NCBI RefSeq assembly: GCF_008831285.2
Contig: NW_022204964.1
Location: 1-50,554, forward strand
Direction: 5' to 3'
Source of the DNA: Nymphaea colorata
Lineage: Eukaryota > Streptophyta > Magnoliopsida > Nymphaeales > Nymphaeaceae
DNA: 50,554 nucleotides
The notes beneath the pieces were generated by a model, which did no database searches, had not been told where the DNA came from, and saw only the letters and a list, made by a program, of their open reading frames with translations. Position numbers and translations under genes: made by a program. This document shows positions 10,427-22,769 of this stretch, piece after piece. How positions within the stretch are numbered: position 1 is the first letter of the stretch; each line of letters begins with the position of its first letter.

Positions 10427-11370
10427 GGCTTACAATTAAGTTGATGCCAAAGTACTTGACAATGTTGGAGCGGCAGAATGCAGCATTTTCAAAGATCAGA
10501 AAGCAGATTCCTGCGAACTACATAAGGAGTGAAGAAGAGCAATCTTGCTCTCTGTCTCCCTCTTGGGTAACACGTCTATTTTTATTTTTCTTTAGTCAAT
10601 GTCTTAATTGATGAAGTTTCTTCAAGAATTCGTGTGGCATCTATGGATTTTCCTTGGCATATTTATGAACGCAGGAAAATTGGTCCCATTTCATACCCTC
10701 TTGTTGGGTTTTCCTAGGGTAAAAAGGCATGTCCTAGGGAGTTCCATTTGTTTGTCAGGAAATGGAATTAATTCCTGTTGCGACTTGAAGAATTAAGAGT
10801 TTTCAGTGGAAAGGTAAGCTACTTAAATGTGTTTGCCAAGTGTAGTTTCCTGAAAGACGATTTCAGTTTTGATATTTGAGTTATTTCTTTTTGTATAAAA
10901 AGTTTGTCCATTGTACAGCTTTGCCAAACACTTGAATATTGAGCTGCAACCATGGGAAGATCGTCTTTTATGGTTATGGTATATTAAAGGTAAAGTACTT
11001 AGTCATCAGTGTTTAACCACCGATAATATTCTCATGTGCAAATGATTTATTAGCAAGTACCTTATGATGCAAACTGTTTACAAGTGGTTGTTTACAGTTT
11101 AAGCGATTGTGCTTTCAACGGCCAAAGACTAAAATATCACCTCTTCTTTTCTCTTTGACTTTCTCCCTCACTTTTCTCTCGGAAAAATCAAATGGTCGCA
11201 TGCCTACCAATTTCTCTCTTTCTAAATCAGCTTTTTTTCATTTTTTTCCAAGATATCAGGCTATTTTCCATCTTTTTTTTAACGGCCAAAGACTAAAACA
11301 TCACATTTTTCTCTCTTTGAATTTCTCTGAAACTTTTATCCTGGAAAAATCAAATGGTCAAGTACGTACC
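10427..11370. other. 3' flank of the copia relic (copy 1), member of a three-copy family
   Basis: It starts with a short coding-like reading LTIKLMPKYLTMLERQNAAF then SKIRKQ (10429-10510). The rest is non-coding and T-rich. The part from about 10525 to 11105 recurs at 45177-45765 and, more diverged, at 47668-48290. No gene was recognised. Confidence 0.5.
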
Positions 11371-11374
11371 AATT

Positions 11375-11395
11375 TCTCTCTCTCTCTCTCTCTCT

Positions 11396-11455
<60 letters not shown>
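11375..11455. repeat. Compound (CT)n-(TA)n microsatellite (copy 1)
   Basis: A CT run at 11375-11396 is followed by about 28 TA units at 11399-11455. The equivalent at 46012-46056 in copy 2 has only about 8 TA units, so the tract changed length after duplication. Confidence 0.95.
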
Positions 11456-11460
<5 letters not shown>

Positions 11461-11604
11461 GAAAAAGCAGAGGGGCAAAAAGAGAATGAATCTTGAGTTC
11501 TTTTAATATGAAAATTTGATTGTATTCATCTTTCATCTCAGCATCCTCCTTTCTATATCAAAATTAAACAAAGAGAGAAAAAGGATGGTATACCAATAAG
11601 AATG

Positions 11605-12160
11605 CAGTTGGGCCCTCCCTGAAGCAAATCAAAGGAGCACGGAAGCCCTTCGCTCTATCACCAATGGAAACCACAGACGAAAAAGGAGGGCATGGTCCAC
11701 CAAGTGGCAGGCCTGCCTTTTTCTTTTCCTGTCAATAGCAGTGCCTCCTTCTGGACGAGAGGGAGAGAAGCAGACGAGGAACACATACCTAGGCAGCCTC
11801 GCGTCTCTTTGCCTTGCAGCAGCAGCAGCAGAACAGACTCCGTCAGGGGCCTGGTCCGTTGTGAAAAGGATGACAAAATGGGGAGGGCCCTTTCTATCAT
11901 AATGGAGAAGGGGAGGGCTTTTGCCCACCCTTCCGACAGTGTAGGGAGAGTAAAGTGTATTGTTATGTCGTGGTTTATCACCAAAGTGAGGCCGCAATGG
12001 CCTCTCACACTTGCTTAGGAAAAAATATATATAAAGGGCCTTATTATTATATTTGTTATTTCATTGTATTGATCAAGCATGAATGGTCACATATATCTTT
12101 TGTCGCTTGCATTGCCTAAGTCTGTTACTTTTTATAGCTCAAGTAATATTCTCATTTTTG
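11605..12160. other. Unique flank right of copy 1, no gene recognised
   Basis: G/C-richer than its surroundings, with overlapping open frames on both strands (11629-12018) that show no family signature. A CAG run lies near 11817-11831. From about 12005 it becomes AT-rich. Confidence 0.5.
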
Positions 12161-12179
12161 ATGGATCTAATTCTACTAT

Positions 12180-12840
12180 AGAAAAGAAATTGTGCTGTTG
12201 ACATTAGGATATATCGATCTATACCTAACACTTCATGTGAATGAGTTTGCCCTTTTAACTAATAAAAAGACAACACATGAGAAAGCAATCTTCGAAAAGT
12301 GTGAGCGATCTAATTGCCTTCCCTAGCTGCTTCTGTAGTCTAGAGTTGCTAACTCCTTTGGTGCTCTTAGTCCACTTGATTCTATCATTTCCACCTGCTG
12401 AATAAGGTTCTTTCAACATCTCTTACAACATGCATAATGATGGACAGACATTCAACGATTTGATGTCCAAGTTTGTTGAGGAAGAAGTGAGATTGAAGAG
12501 TGAGAATGTGCATAGTGCACATGTGGCTTTTCATAAAAGTCAACATAAAATCGGACCAAAGAAGAATGTCATAAAGAAAAAGGCTAAAAAGTCCGCTACA
12601 TGAACATCTAACCAAAATACTATCAAGCCTCAAAAAGATGTCTCTTCTATGAAGTGCTTCTTTTATAAGAAGAAATGGCATAAAAAGACAAATTGTGAAA
12701 AGTATGTGAACTGTTGGCTAGGAATGATAATTTATCATTAATTTCTCATGAATGTAACTTGGTTAATATTCCAGTTAATAACTGGTGGGTTAATTCGAGT
12801 GACACTGTGTATATTGCCAATACGATGCAAGGCTAATAAT
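12180..12840 (+). pseudogene. Ty1/copia gag and protease relic
   Basis: The + strand reads SYNMHNDGQTFNDLMSKFVE then EEVRLKSENVHSAHVAFHKS, as in the C-terminal half of copia gag. A degenerate zinc knuckle follows at about 12655-12696 (CFFYKKKWHKKTNC; the second cysteine is replaced by tyrosine). The protease start region reads NWWVNSSDTVYIANTMQG (about 12778-12835), with the catalytic DSG changed to NSS. Stops (for example TGA at about 12600) and a frameshift break the frame. Integrase and RT are missing. It is a different, older element than the copia relic in the duplicated block. Confidence 0.75.
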
Positions 12841-13272
12841 TATCATGTTTTTGTGACATTTAAAATCAATGAAATTAGTTTGAATTATTCTTTAATTCAA
12901 GAATTTTAAAAATAAGGTGACAGACCGATACATCCCATGTATTCAAAGGAACACCATCCATGGAAAGCAATTGGATATTTCAACACATGGAGCATAGGTA
13001 TGGTTACTTGTATCTACCTTTAGCTACCCATTTTTATATGGATTTGGTATTTACTGATGAAGTCAAAGTAACAATGAACCCAATAAATTGCGAGCATTAT
13101 ATTTGGCCTAGAGGGAAGAATAACAGTTATAAAAAATCCTGCTCTGGCCAATACTGACAAAAGCACTAAGCTAAACTTTACCCAATGGCCTATACAGATG
13201 TCATTGATAATTTCCATATTGCACTTTCCATCCTTCAACGCTACAGCAAAAGAAGAATGATGACATTCTTAC

Positions 13273-13470
13273 CTCAATAATTTGCAAGGAAGAAAATCCA
13301 AACATCTTAAGTCCATCAACACTTCCCAGGAGTTGCAATGGTGGCAGGTTCTGCACTTCGAGGCCTTGTAACTTTTCTATTTCTACATTAAGCCTCTGAC
13401 ACACCAAGTCCCAGCACTTTCTAGGAGAAGCATGCACAAAGACTTCAGTTGGATTGTCCTCAACTGTAAC
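13273..13470 (-). pseudogene. JMJ pseudogene: FYRC exon
   Basis: It reads VTVEDNPTEVFVHASPRKCW then DLVCQRLNVEIEKLQGLEVQ then NLPPLQLLGSVDGLKMFGFS, a good FYRC domain with no stop. AG acceptor before 13470, GTAAG donor after 13273. The last exon of the family (..ALDP...YW) was not found further on. Confidence 0.85.
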
Positions 13471-14016
13471 CTGTCATATTACATTCACAAGTACATAAAT
13501 TTCAAGAACGACCACCAATAGTAATCAAAATAATGTTTACCTAAATAGGGTTATGGCAGTCAAAATATAGGACAACTTGAGAAAGGAAGGAAAATCTTGA
13601 TGAAAATCAGTGGCCTAATTAATCATACAAATACATTCAGATTCAAGCTTGTCGGGTTCTATCCAAACTTGGTATAATTAATGAAAGGATAAGGTTTACC
13701 TAGCAAAATTATTTATACTATGCAGCGATTAAAGTTTGAATCAAGGGCAGTTGGATAAATACTTAGCTTCTACTTGGAATAGTTACTCCCAATTCCAAAC
13801 TTGAATACTGATTCCACAGCTTGGATGAGTCTGTGAACATGTCAAGCATTGTAACTAAGCAGGTATATGGTTCTCTCATTGTGAACATAGAAAAAGTGGT
13901 TCCATAGACAACTCCATTAAAAGTTAAGAAGACAATGTCCACCATTTCCTTAGTGATAAGCCTTAAAAATATGATGCCTTAATTAGTTTAGCAATCAAAT
14001 AAGTTGCCAGCTTACC

Positions 14017-14122
14017 TTAACCATGAGCCCAAGCAGTCCAACATCAAATACTTTCAAGGTATAGCTACAAATTTGTGTTGGATCAAGTATATCAAAGAAC
14101 ATGACATGACTCTTATATCCTA
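14017..14122 (-). pseudogene. JMJ pseudogene: second half of FYRN
   Basis: Exon between an AG acceptor and a GTAAGC donor reads GYKSHVMFFDILDPTQICSY then TLKVFDVGLLGLMVK, matching the family's '(Y/F)RSRVRF..VLDP..MCSY....LDAGL.GP.F' pattern. No stop in this exon. Confidence 0.8.
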
Positions 14123-14218
14123 CAGAAAGTTGGCAACAGTGACCCTTTATCATCAACATATGTTAACTCAAAAAGTGAACCTAGGACATCATAGGTGCAC
14201 AAGAAAGCGTAAGCATAC

Positions 14219-15299
14219 CTATAGGAAATATGGCTTCCTTACTGCACCATAGCTTTTGAGGAACAATAGAGCCAATTTCTATTGGCACAGGTTCATGCAA
14301 TGCCTTTTTTCAATATGAAAGGTACAGGTATCCGACGAGGCTGGACACACAACCACAGTTGAATTGGATTTGTTTTCAGATATTATAGTACATGTGCATG
14401 AAGTAGTTTCTTCGACATGCACATTATCTGATGATTCACAAGAAGATGGCTTCAAAAGCTGCAGATTGACTCCAAAAAGTTTTTTTGCTTTACGACATGC
14501 ACCTTCTCGAAGACTGCCATCTATAAGAAGTGAACTGGATTTTGCATTCATTGAAACGTGCTCCCAGCATGGACTATCCTCCAACTGGATTTTGCACCAT
14601 CGATGGTTTTACGATGCTCTTTCAATTTAATGAATATTTCAGCACTCAAACCTTTTTCCCCTTTAGCATTAGATACAACGCTCTCAGGTGCAGACAAGCA
14701 TTTTATGCTTAAATAGCTATTGAGGTGTATATCCTCAGACAACGAAAGCTGCTCTTCGTTGACCTTCTATCTATGCCCACTTCTATCGCTCTCTGCATTA
14801 GATGAACTGTTGCTTTGCAATTTCTGTTGTTTCTGGTCGTGATCAACATTCTTTTCCTCCTCTCCAGAAATATGTGATCCATCTGGAGTGCTCCTTTTAT
14901 GCTTTAAAAGCGGTCCTTCCCTACCTAGATCGGGGAAAATTTTGCATGCATTAACCTTAGTTCCTGAACCTACAGAAGTATCATCCTTAATGTGTGAATG
15001 CATTCCAAGATTCAACTCTTGATGACCAAAACCAATCTGAAATAACTTATCAGAGTTGGTGGTTGATGGAAATTCTAAAGAATTCATAATGTGTAGTTTG
15101 TTGACAAGAAATGAAGCCATGTGGCTATTTTCTACTGAACTTGATTGAAAGGCTCCTGAAGTATCATAACCATTTTCCTCATATTTGCATGCTTCGTTCA
15201 TGTCAAGGACTTTTGGACTCTTTGCGCTAGAAGTTGATCCTTCCTTTGAAGGTTATTTTAGTGCATTGCATTTCCAGTTTTCCAAGTCTGAAGAAAGGC
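14219..15299 (-). pseudogene. JMJ pseudogene: linker and first half of FYRN
   Basis: This is a hydrophilic linker containing an open stretch of 144 codons (14767-15201), with several stops and frame changes outside it. It ends with PVPIEIGSIVPQKLWCSKEA then IFPIG, the start of an FYRN domain (family pattern ...G.V..GKLWC...AIFP.G). The donor GTATGC follows. Confidence 0.75.
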
Positions 15300-15811
15300 C
15301 ATTAGTTGCCACTAAATCAACAAAATGCTCACCCAAGAAGTCCAACTTCAGGTTCTAACTTACCTGCAATCTCTGATTGTGTGGTGGCAAGAGTTCCAAA
15401 GCCTGTTTCCCCTGATTTGGTGAAACTACTGCAACTTGTTTCTGGATTCAAACAAGAGGAGTTCTCAGGTGTTGTCATGGATAAACCATCAATGGACAAC
15501 TTTCCAGTTGCGCAGTCGTACAGAGTGGTCAGATTTCCTTCTAAAGCTTTTACAAGGGTATGCAATTCATCCAAATCATAACGGAAGAGGAAATATCTTT
15601 TTCTTGGACCATATTAGCAGAGCAGCTTTGCATGTTCTAAGCATCAGAAGCGGTTCCGTGAACATTCACAACCAATCACTGAGAGATGTGAATCACGAAA
15701 ACATAAAAAGCATTCTTGATCATCAGTCAAATCAAAGTTTGCATGCATTCTCCTGGCTTCAAAAGGTTTAGGAAGTTTCTCTCTCCTCATTTGCTCCATC
15801 TGTACCTATGC
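15300..15811 (-). pseudogene. JMJ pseudogene: C5HC2 zinc finger and following helix
   Basis: After an AG acceptor it reads VQMEQMRREKLPKPFEARRM, HANFDLTDDQECFLCFRDSH and LSVIGCECSRNRF. A TGA, then CLEHAKLLC, a TAA, and YGPRKRYFLFRYDLDELHTL follow, then VKALEGNLTTLYDCATGKLS. These are the cysteines and histidine of the C5HC2 finger that follows JmjC in this family. Two stops fall inside the finger. Confidence 0.85.
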
Positions 15812-15904
15812 CTAAAAGAGTAATAACAAAAAATGTCACAACTTACAATGATGAATGAGTAACTTCAAGTAGCTAAAATATGTAACGCATAAACATATGA
15901 TTAC

Positions 15905-16279
<375 letters not shown>

Positions 16280-16302
16280 TAAATGAGTTGTTAAAGGTTA
16301 GT

Positions 16303-16415
16303 TGTTAAATCCTGAATGGTATGCACATACTTCACAAAAATAATAAACTTGAAAGCAGATTGAACCACTACAAAATGATTGATACCTCTTGGATTGTGAA
16401 GTATGTGCATTATCA
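16303..16415. repeat. Inverted repeat (17-bp arms) next to the JMJ pseudogene
   Basis: ATGCACATACTTCACAA (16321-16337) and its reverse complement TTGTGAAGTATGTGCAT (about 16394-16410) flank a loop of about 57 bases. The left arm begins in a short direct repeat, TTAAATCCTGAATGGTATGC, also present at about 16153-16172 within the JmjC exon. The second copy therefore seems to come from a local duplication. Confidence 0.6.
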
Positions 16416-16419
16416 AAAC

Positions 16420-19400
16420 CTAAAAATGATAATCAATAGAACCAACTTCAGCTGGATTTATCCAAAAGTATACCAAATAACAAAAAAGTCACAAAATTCT
16501 ATTGAAAAAAGTACAAACCAGAGCTAATTCTAATCTTTACTTTGACATTAAAAAATGAGAAAAGAAAAACAAATAGGGGTTATCTTCTGTTCAACTTTCT
16601 TGTGCACAAAAAATAAATAAAATCATGTAGTGGGAAGAAAATGACAATAAGTTCAAACTTTAGCAAGCCAACCAACTTATTTTGTCTAAAAGCAAAAGGG
16701 CCATAAAAATATTTACAATGTCCATCTTGCTACTACTTGTAATAATCTTGTCATTGACATATATAAAAGAAGAATGACTACACCTAAAAAAGTTATCTTA
16801 GCAAAATAGACTTGTATCACAATAACAAAGTTTAAACTTTATCTTAGCAAAATATAGTTGTATCATAATAACAATATTTTAACATTTAGAGATGTAACAA
16901 ATAAATTAAATTTATTAAAGCAAAACATAGGAGTTCACATTACACTATAAAACTTTCCTCAAGTGAAGAATCTTACCATAGAAAGTTTTGCCCGAAGAGG
17001 GAGATTCATATAAACTTCTACATTTAATTCTTATTAAAAAAGCAATTCCGATGTCAATTTGGTATATGTTCTAACCTTTAATAGAAATTTACAAGAACCC
17101 TAATTCATGTCATCTTAGTTGATGGAGAGAAGGCTTCTGAATAGTCTATGACTCATCATATTATTGATTATTACCCAGGCAAGTTCATTCTAAGATTCAT
17201 AGGATAAAATGAGATAGCAGTCAAGCATGTCCCATGCTGAGAAGAAAATGATTCATATGATGTAGTTACCAAGCTGCCCATAGGTGTACTAGACCTTTTT
17301 TTAACTCAATGGTCTTTTCAGGTCGGCTGTTGACATCTTTACTAGCTTCTTGACTTCCTGTGTTATAGATAATGACCTAAGGGGAATTAAGGTCAGTGGG
17401 TTTTATTACAGATGGTTGTTTAGTTCAAGAGTATAAAGACTAAGCATCTCAGATTGTACAATATCTATCATCATAATTCTCAGCTAATGCATCTTCTTTG
17501 TAAATAAATACATATTCATTGTCTTCTTTAGGAACATCATCATAAATTTTTCCCTTACCAAGAAAACTATCATTAAGAAACATATAATTTCCTATTCTAG
17601 GGATAACAACAAACTATATCTGTTTGATTTAGGTATACCCAAGTAAAACACAATGATTTTCTAAACATCAAATAAAAATGCTCAAAGAGTTTGCATTATG
17701 TGCTTGTGTTTTACTTCTACAGGCCCATTTTGATGAGTACAACCACGTGTTTCTTGTGAACAATTTCTTCAATTTTAGGGTAATTTAAAAAAAGACCTAA
17801 GATGAATTGTCCTCCAAAATAAGTTATAAAATTTTCAGATTTTTCTCAAACTAAATTTTAAAAAGCTTTGCGCAAATATTTGAAGAAACAAAGAAAGTCA
17901 TTTCATCTTACAACTTAGTGAAAGAAGAAAGTACTCACATGTTGTCAACATGACCTTATTTAGTGGCATGAATTTTCCACTCAAACTGACGTCGGTAGTC
18001 AATACCTTTTCTTGTACTTGTTCAAATTCATGCTTTAACAACAATTGAAAATACCTGTGATATTCCTCAGATTATTAACAAGCAATATTCAAGCTCTTAT
18101 TTTGCAACCTTAGCCGGGGTTTATATAGGTGAATCCATAGATTGTCATCATTGAGTACAAACAAAAAAATAATAAAATAATGCTTTGAATTCAAAGTTCA
18201 AAGAGTCACTTTTTCTTTTCTGAATTTTAGTTCCTTCAAATAATAAAATAATGCTGTTGTCATTTATTGGCTCATTAATAGTTTATATAGCACTCCACAT
18301 GTTTGGATTTTGGAAGGACTTAAGAATAGTTTCGTAACAAAGTTTTTGCCAACACTTTAGAAGTTTAGATAATCAAGGGTCATTATCAACCAATTAGTAG
18401 TCTATATTTTCCCTACATCTGAGCTTATACAACTAAGCAGGAAAAAAAGGTATACCACTTAATATGTGCAGATCAAACCCAATGGACGTTACAAAATTTA
18501 TGCTAGTTGATTTATAACATCATAACTATGAGCTTCAAACATGTTATAGACAATTTGGAACATACCCTCTATGGCAGTGGTAAATGGGCAGCAAAACTGT
18601 TACAAGACAAGATGAAATAGGCCCTCTTCAGCTGCACCAAGGCTTTCATCCGAATTTTCTGCTATGCTCTCATAAAAGAGGTGGATTTTCAGTTTTTGTA
18701 GTCCTGTTTCAATGCCTCATTTGATATTTATGTTAATTCCTTCACCAATGAAAAATTAGTAATTTCTTGCTCATGACAAATTTGACCAGGCATCAGCAAA
18801 ATTAGGCCATAAGTCCTAACTGCAAATGCAAGATAATTAGAATTATATAAAAAAATCTAAGCAATATATGGAGCTAGGAGAAGATAGGAGAATAAAACGT
18901 AAAGAAACATACAATTTGAAGTAAATACTAAGTACAATAGGCAGGCCCAAATATAATTAAACAAATAAAAGTATTTAGCAACCAACTTGAGGATAGGTGA
19001 CCATTGGCATTGAAGGCCCAAGTTTGAGCATCTTAGTAGCAAAAATACAAAGAAATAACATTTGAAAGGAAATAACTCCAGATTTTCATATTATGTAAAT
19101 GCTATGGATGATCAACTAAGCATAATCCCATGAATTAAATAAAATGGTGATCCAGTTTATACATGTTTTTTTTTTCCCTTTCATTCAGGATCATTATATG
19201 AATCTTTGAAGTACTAGTGAAAAATCTTATTTTATTTATATATTCCATTCACTTAATGTCATGAAACAGCCATAATGAAATATGATATGGAAAACTCAGG
19301 AAATGAGATAGAAAAATCAATTTCTTCTTTTTAGCTTATCAGACAGAAAATGCAAAAAGGAGTAAAACACATGGGAAAAAGTGTTGTCTGAGTGCGGGTG

Positions 19401-20480
19401 CAAATGTTCCATTTTCAAAAAAAGACAAAAAAAGTCTCTGCTTGCATGCAAGGAAATATTAGTATATACAACTTTTCATTTGGCCTCACTTCAGGTCTCT
19501 CAAAAAGCCTAAGCAGTGATGCTTTTTTTATCCAAACAAAGCCCATAAGTTTGTGCTTCCTCGTACTTAATCATAAGAAAACATGCTTTAGATTAGAAAT
19601 ATGTGAGTTTCTACAATCAGGTCTTCACTTTTCAACAAATCTGACTAGTTTCAGTTTTCAATTCTTAAAGAAACACATAAAAATTTCACTGTAACTAATC
19701 TACAATAGTGTCCCACTAAATAGAACATGATAAAAATATCTACTAATTAAATTGAATAAATAACATTTGCCGACACAATTTCTCCCAGTATGTAAAGTGG
19801 GGCCTAATCAAAGAAATAGGAACAAAGGCATTTTCCATCTAGGTGTCTAATCCTGCACACACACATATCGATCACCTGTCTCAAGAAAAGAACAGATCTC
19901 CATAAAGTATCAGTTTCAGTTTCATAATAGATATCATATGGGATACATCTTAGCAACTAAGAATGAAGAATTAGAAACAACAATGCTGAATAGGCTTTTT
20001 AATACTTGTAAATACTAGAAGAGTAAACAAATGATCGTAAACTAAACAATTTGAGTGAATAAATATCAACTTAAAAAAAATTATTTGTCAAATCATTCAT
20101 ATTCATCTGATTGAGTTCCTTTTTCTTCAGGCAGTTCCATTTCTCTAGAAAATTTAGAATTCTTTCATAATTTCAGTGCAACAATCACTCCAACTGCTGT
20201 CATAACTCAAAACATCATTAAGCAAGAATTTTCAACTTCGGTGGTCACAATCTACTATCACTACAGACAAGAAGCATGAAAATCAAAAACTTCTCAAAGA
20301 AAGGTGCAAGTTCATTCTCAAATGGGATGTATGCTAAACAAGCTTAGGAAAAATAGCAACTACTACTATGCTAAAAAAGCCAGTGATTATTTGTTTGCAA
20401 AATGCAATCCAGAGATCTATGTTAAACTTTCAAGTGGTACCTAAATGAAATAGGCATGTTAAAGCTATGCATGAAAATGG
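16420..20480. other. 4 kb AT-rich region with no recognised gene
   Basis: No coding segment, RNA gene or repeat family could be identified on either strand. I looked here for JmjN and the catalytic JmjC core on the minus strand, because the JMJ pseudogene would need them, and found none. Confidence 0.5.
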
Positions 20481-21230
20481 TTGGATAAAATAGCTCTGCT
20501 AATGTACATATGTACCAATGTACATGTAGTATGTTACAGTAAAAATATATTATATGTACAGGTACACATATATAATATATGTATATATGTTATGTATAGT
20601 AATACGTTATATGTATATATTATATGTACGTACATATGAGAACATACAATATGTATATAAAATATATGTATGTTATGTGCATATTATATATGTAATACAT
20701 TGTACCAATGTACATATATAATGTTACAATAAAATATATTATATGTATAGGCACATATATATAATATATGTATATATGTTATGTATAGTAAAACGTTATA
20801 TATAGGTATGTACACACACATATATATGTACGTATAGACATATACATTATATATACGTATATAATAGGTATAATTTCAACACATAGGTACCTATACATAT
20901 ATATGTAAATTTGTATATATCCGTTAATACATATGTGTATGTATGTATATAACACATATATGCAAACATATGAACGTACACGTTCATACTATCTATATGT
21001 GCATATTAATATTATTTTATACACATATTTATGTATGCACATACATATGTATATGTATACATGTGCATATAATATCCAAATATGTACTTATAATGTATGT
21101 ACATATAACATATGCATATATATATATACATATATATGTATTTACGTAATACATACATATACATCTAACATATATATGTACATATTTGTATTATATGTGT
21201 ACATACATATGTACATTATGTATGAATATA
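20481..21230. repeat. TATATG-type satellite with a diverged tandem duplication
   Basis: Low-complexity TA-rich DNA. The stretch from about 20503 (TGTACATATGTACCAATGTA) to 20630 recurs at about 20699-20805 with the same order of landmarks: the ACCAATGTACAT start, the TTATGTATAGTAA string and ACGTTATAT. The 178-codon open frame at 20933-21469 is Tyr/Ile-rich repeat translation and not a gene. Confidence 0.8.
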
Positions 21231-21237
21231 TAGATAT

Positions 21238-22046
21238 AGTTTACATACATATATTAATATCTATATATAAATATGTACAATGTCTACTACCATATATATG
21301 TTATGTATGCATTATACATATTATATATATATTATATTATACATGGGTATACGCATATTACACAACACTATATGTCCATATATATATATATATACATATA
21401 CATATGTACATAATATATGCACTTGTACGTGTATATATTAGGATATATGTATATATATTATACATATGAATAAATATTTGTATACAGATATATAGCATAT
21501 ATGTATGTATATTATATATATGTATAATGTACAAACTTTATAAATATCTATGTGTATGTGCACTATGCAAAGATTATGTTGTTTGTAGGCCTTGCGTCTT
21601 AAAGTTCATAGATCTCAAATCAAATCTCATCCCTTCTAACTTGAGATCAATGATATGTAGACATATATTACATACAGGTATTAACATCTATATATAAATA
21701 TGTACAACATATAATACCATATATATGTTATGTATGCACTGCACGTATAATATATATTATATTATACATGTGTATACACATATTACACAACACTATATGT
21801 ACATATATATAGGTACATTATGTATATACATTAGCATATATGTATATATATTATACGTATGTATAAATATTTATATATAGATATATAGCATATATGTATA
21901 TTTATTATGTATATGTATAATGTACAAACTTTATAAATATATATGTGTATGTGCACTATGCAAAGATTATGTTGTTTGTAGGCCTTGCGTCTTAAAGTTC
22001 ATAGGTCTCATATCAAATCTCATCCCTTCTAACTTGAGATCAATGG
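21238..22046. repeat. Tandem duplication of about 390 bp upstream of the AAA-ATPase relic
   Basis: Unit 1 (about 21238-21652) and unit 2 (about 21662-22046) share TA-rich sequence and end in the same normal-composition tail: GCAAAGATTATGTTGTTTGT then AGGCCTTGCGTC.. to ..CTTGAGATCAATG. The second tail runs straight into the AAA-ATPase 5' region. The first therefore looks like a duplicated piece of that gene's upstream region. Confidence 0.85.
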
Positions 22047-22127
22047 CGTCCGCTCAGAGAGGAGGAAAGTGGGGGAGAAGGAATAGGAGAAAGGGAAGAG
22101 ACGGAAACACGATCAGAGAAGGGAGCC

Positions 22128-22765
22128 ATGGTCTCCACCAGGCGCAGCTCTTCATCGGCGAAGCTTTCTATGCCATCGCCGGTGCCAAGAAGCAAGCATC
22201 TCAAGGTATTCAGATGAAACAAACCTTGCCCACATCTTATTTGTTATTGTTTACGTATTCTTGGGTTTGTTGTCGACTCCAACATCTCATTTATGTATTT
22301 TGTGGTTTTCTAAGGGGGTTGTTTTCTTCAGGGCTTGATTTCGGGGAATCAGGCAGAGAACTTGTTTTTCTTTGGGGATTGAATTGGTGGAATCAAGTGG
22401 AGAACTCTCATCCAAAAGAGGTGTCGGTCGCACCGAGGGGCGATGTGCCCAACTCAAAGGAATTGGCCTCGTCGTCTTCATGATACCAGCTCCCCTCTAA
22501 CCTGGCGACCGGTTCTGTGGAAGATCCGGCACCGGCTGAAACCCCAGCTTCCAATCTAGATGCCGCGGTCGACAAACCGGTCATGATGCCACCTCCTTCA
22601 CCAGGTTTGTATCACGAGTTCTACATGTGCCACTTGGGAGAACGATAATTGTGAAAACCGGCCTTCAGTAATCCTTTGTCCATTTTGCTTATTGTAGGTT
22701 ATAGATTTTGCATCAGAGAAATTGAATACAGTGGCATCGACATGGAATAATAGTTTGTTGAAAAG
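22128..22765 (+). pseudogene. FHA/AAA-type ATPase gene, 5' exons only
   Basis: The ATG at 22128 opens MVSTRRSSSSAKLSMPSPVP then RSKHLK, followed by GTATTC. This matches the N-terminus of plant AAA-type ATPases with an FHA domain, which begin MV(S/E)TRRS. A further exon ending at 22604 reads ENSHPKEVSVAPRGDVPNSK, a TGA at 22481-22483, then in the same frame GSVEDPAPAETPASNLDAAV and PPPSPG before GTTTGT. Exon 2 from 22705 joins in phase and reads FASEKLNTVASTWNNSLLKR. The FHA domain, the ATPase core and all later exons are missing. G/C-rich start, as expected for a gene 5' end. Truncated pseudogene. Confidence 0.7.
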
Positions 22766-22769
22766 GATG

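Larger units (their letters stand above)
1..11604 (+). repeat. Segmental duplication, copy 1
   Basis: This block matches 34715-46200 in the same orientation and the same order of parts. By eye, a few substitutions separate each 60-base line; I have not computed an identity. The match starts at the first base of the window, so the true left end may lie outside. On the right it stops just after the shared string accaataagaatg, beyond which the two flanks are unrelated. All element insertions recognised in the block are present in both copies, so they came before the duplication. Confidence 0.95.

Noticed and set aside
10429-10510. Possible start of a gene exon (LTIKLMPKYLTMLERQNAAF) right after an AG
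   Set aside because: The AG overlaps the LTR end (TTTACA), and the reading is short and unrecognised. It is described within the flank instead of as a separate gene.
11629-12018. Three overlapping frames of 108-122 codons on both strands
   Set aside because: They share the same G/C-rich DNA with no clear codon bias or homology, and are probably chance openness from low stop frequency.
20933-21469. 178-codon open frame, very rich in Tyr and Ile
   Set aside because: It is the translation of TATATG/TACATA satellite; similar frames occur at 5357-5644 and 39907-40227 for the same reason.
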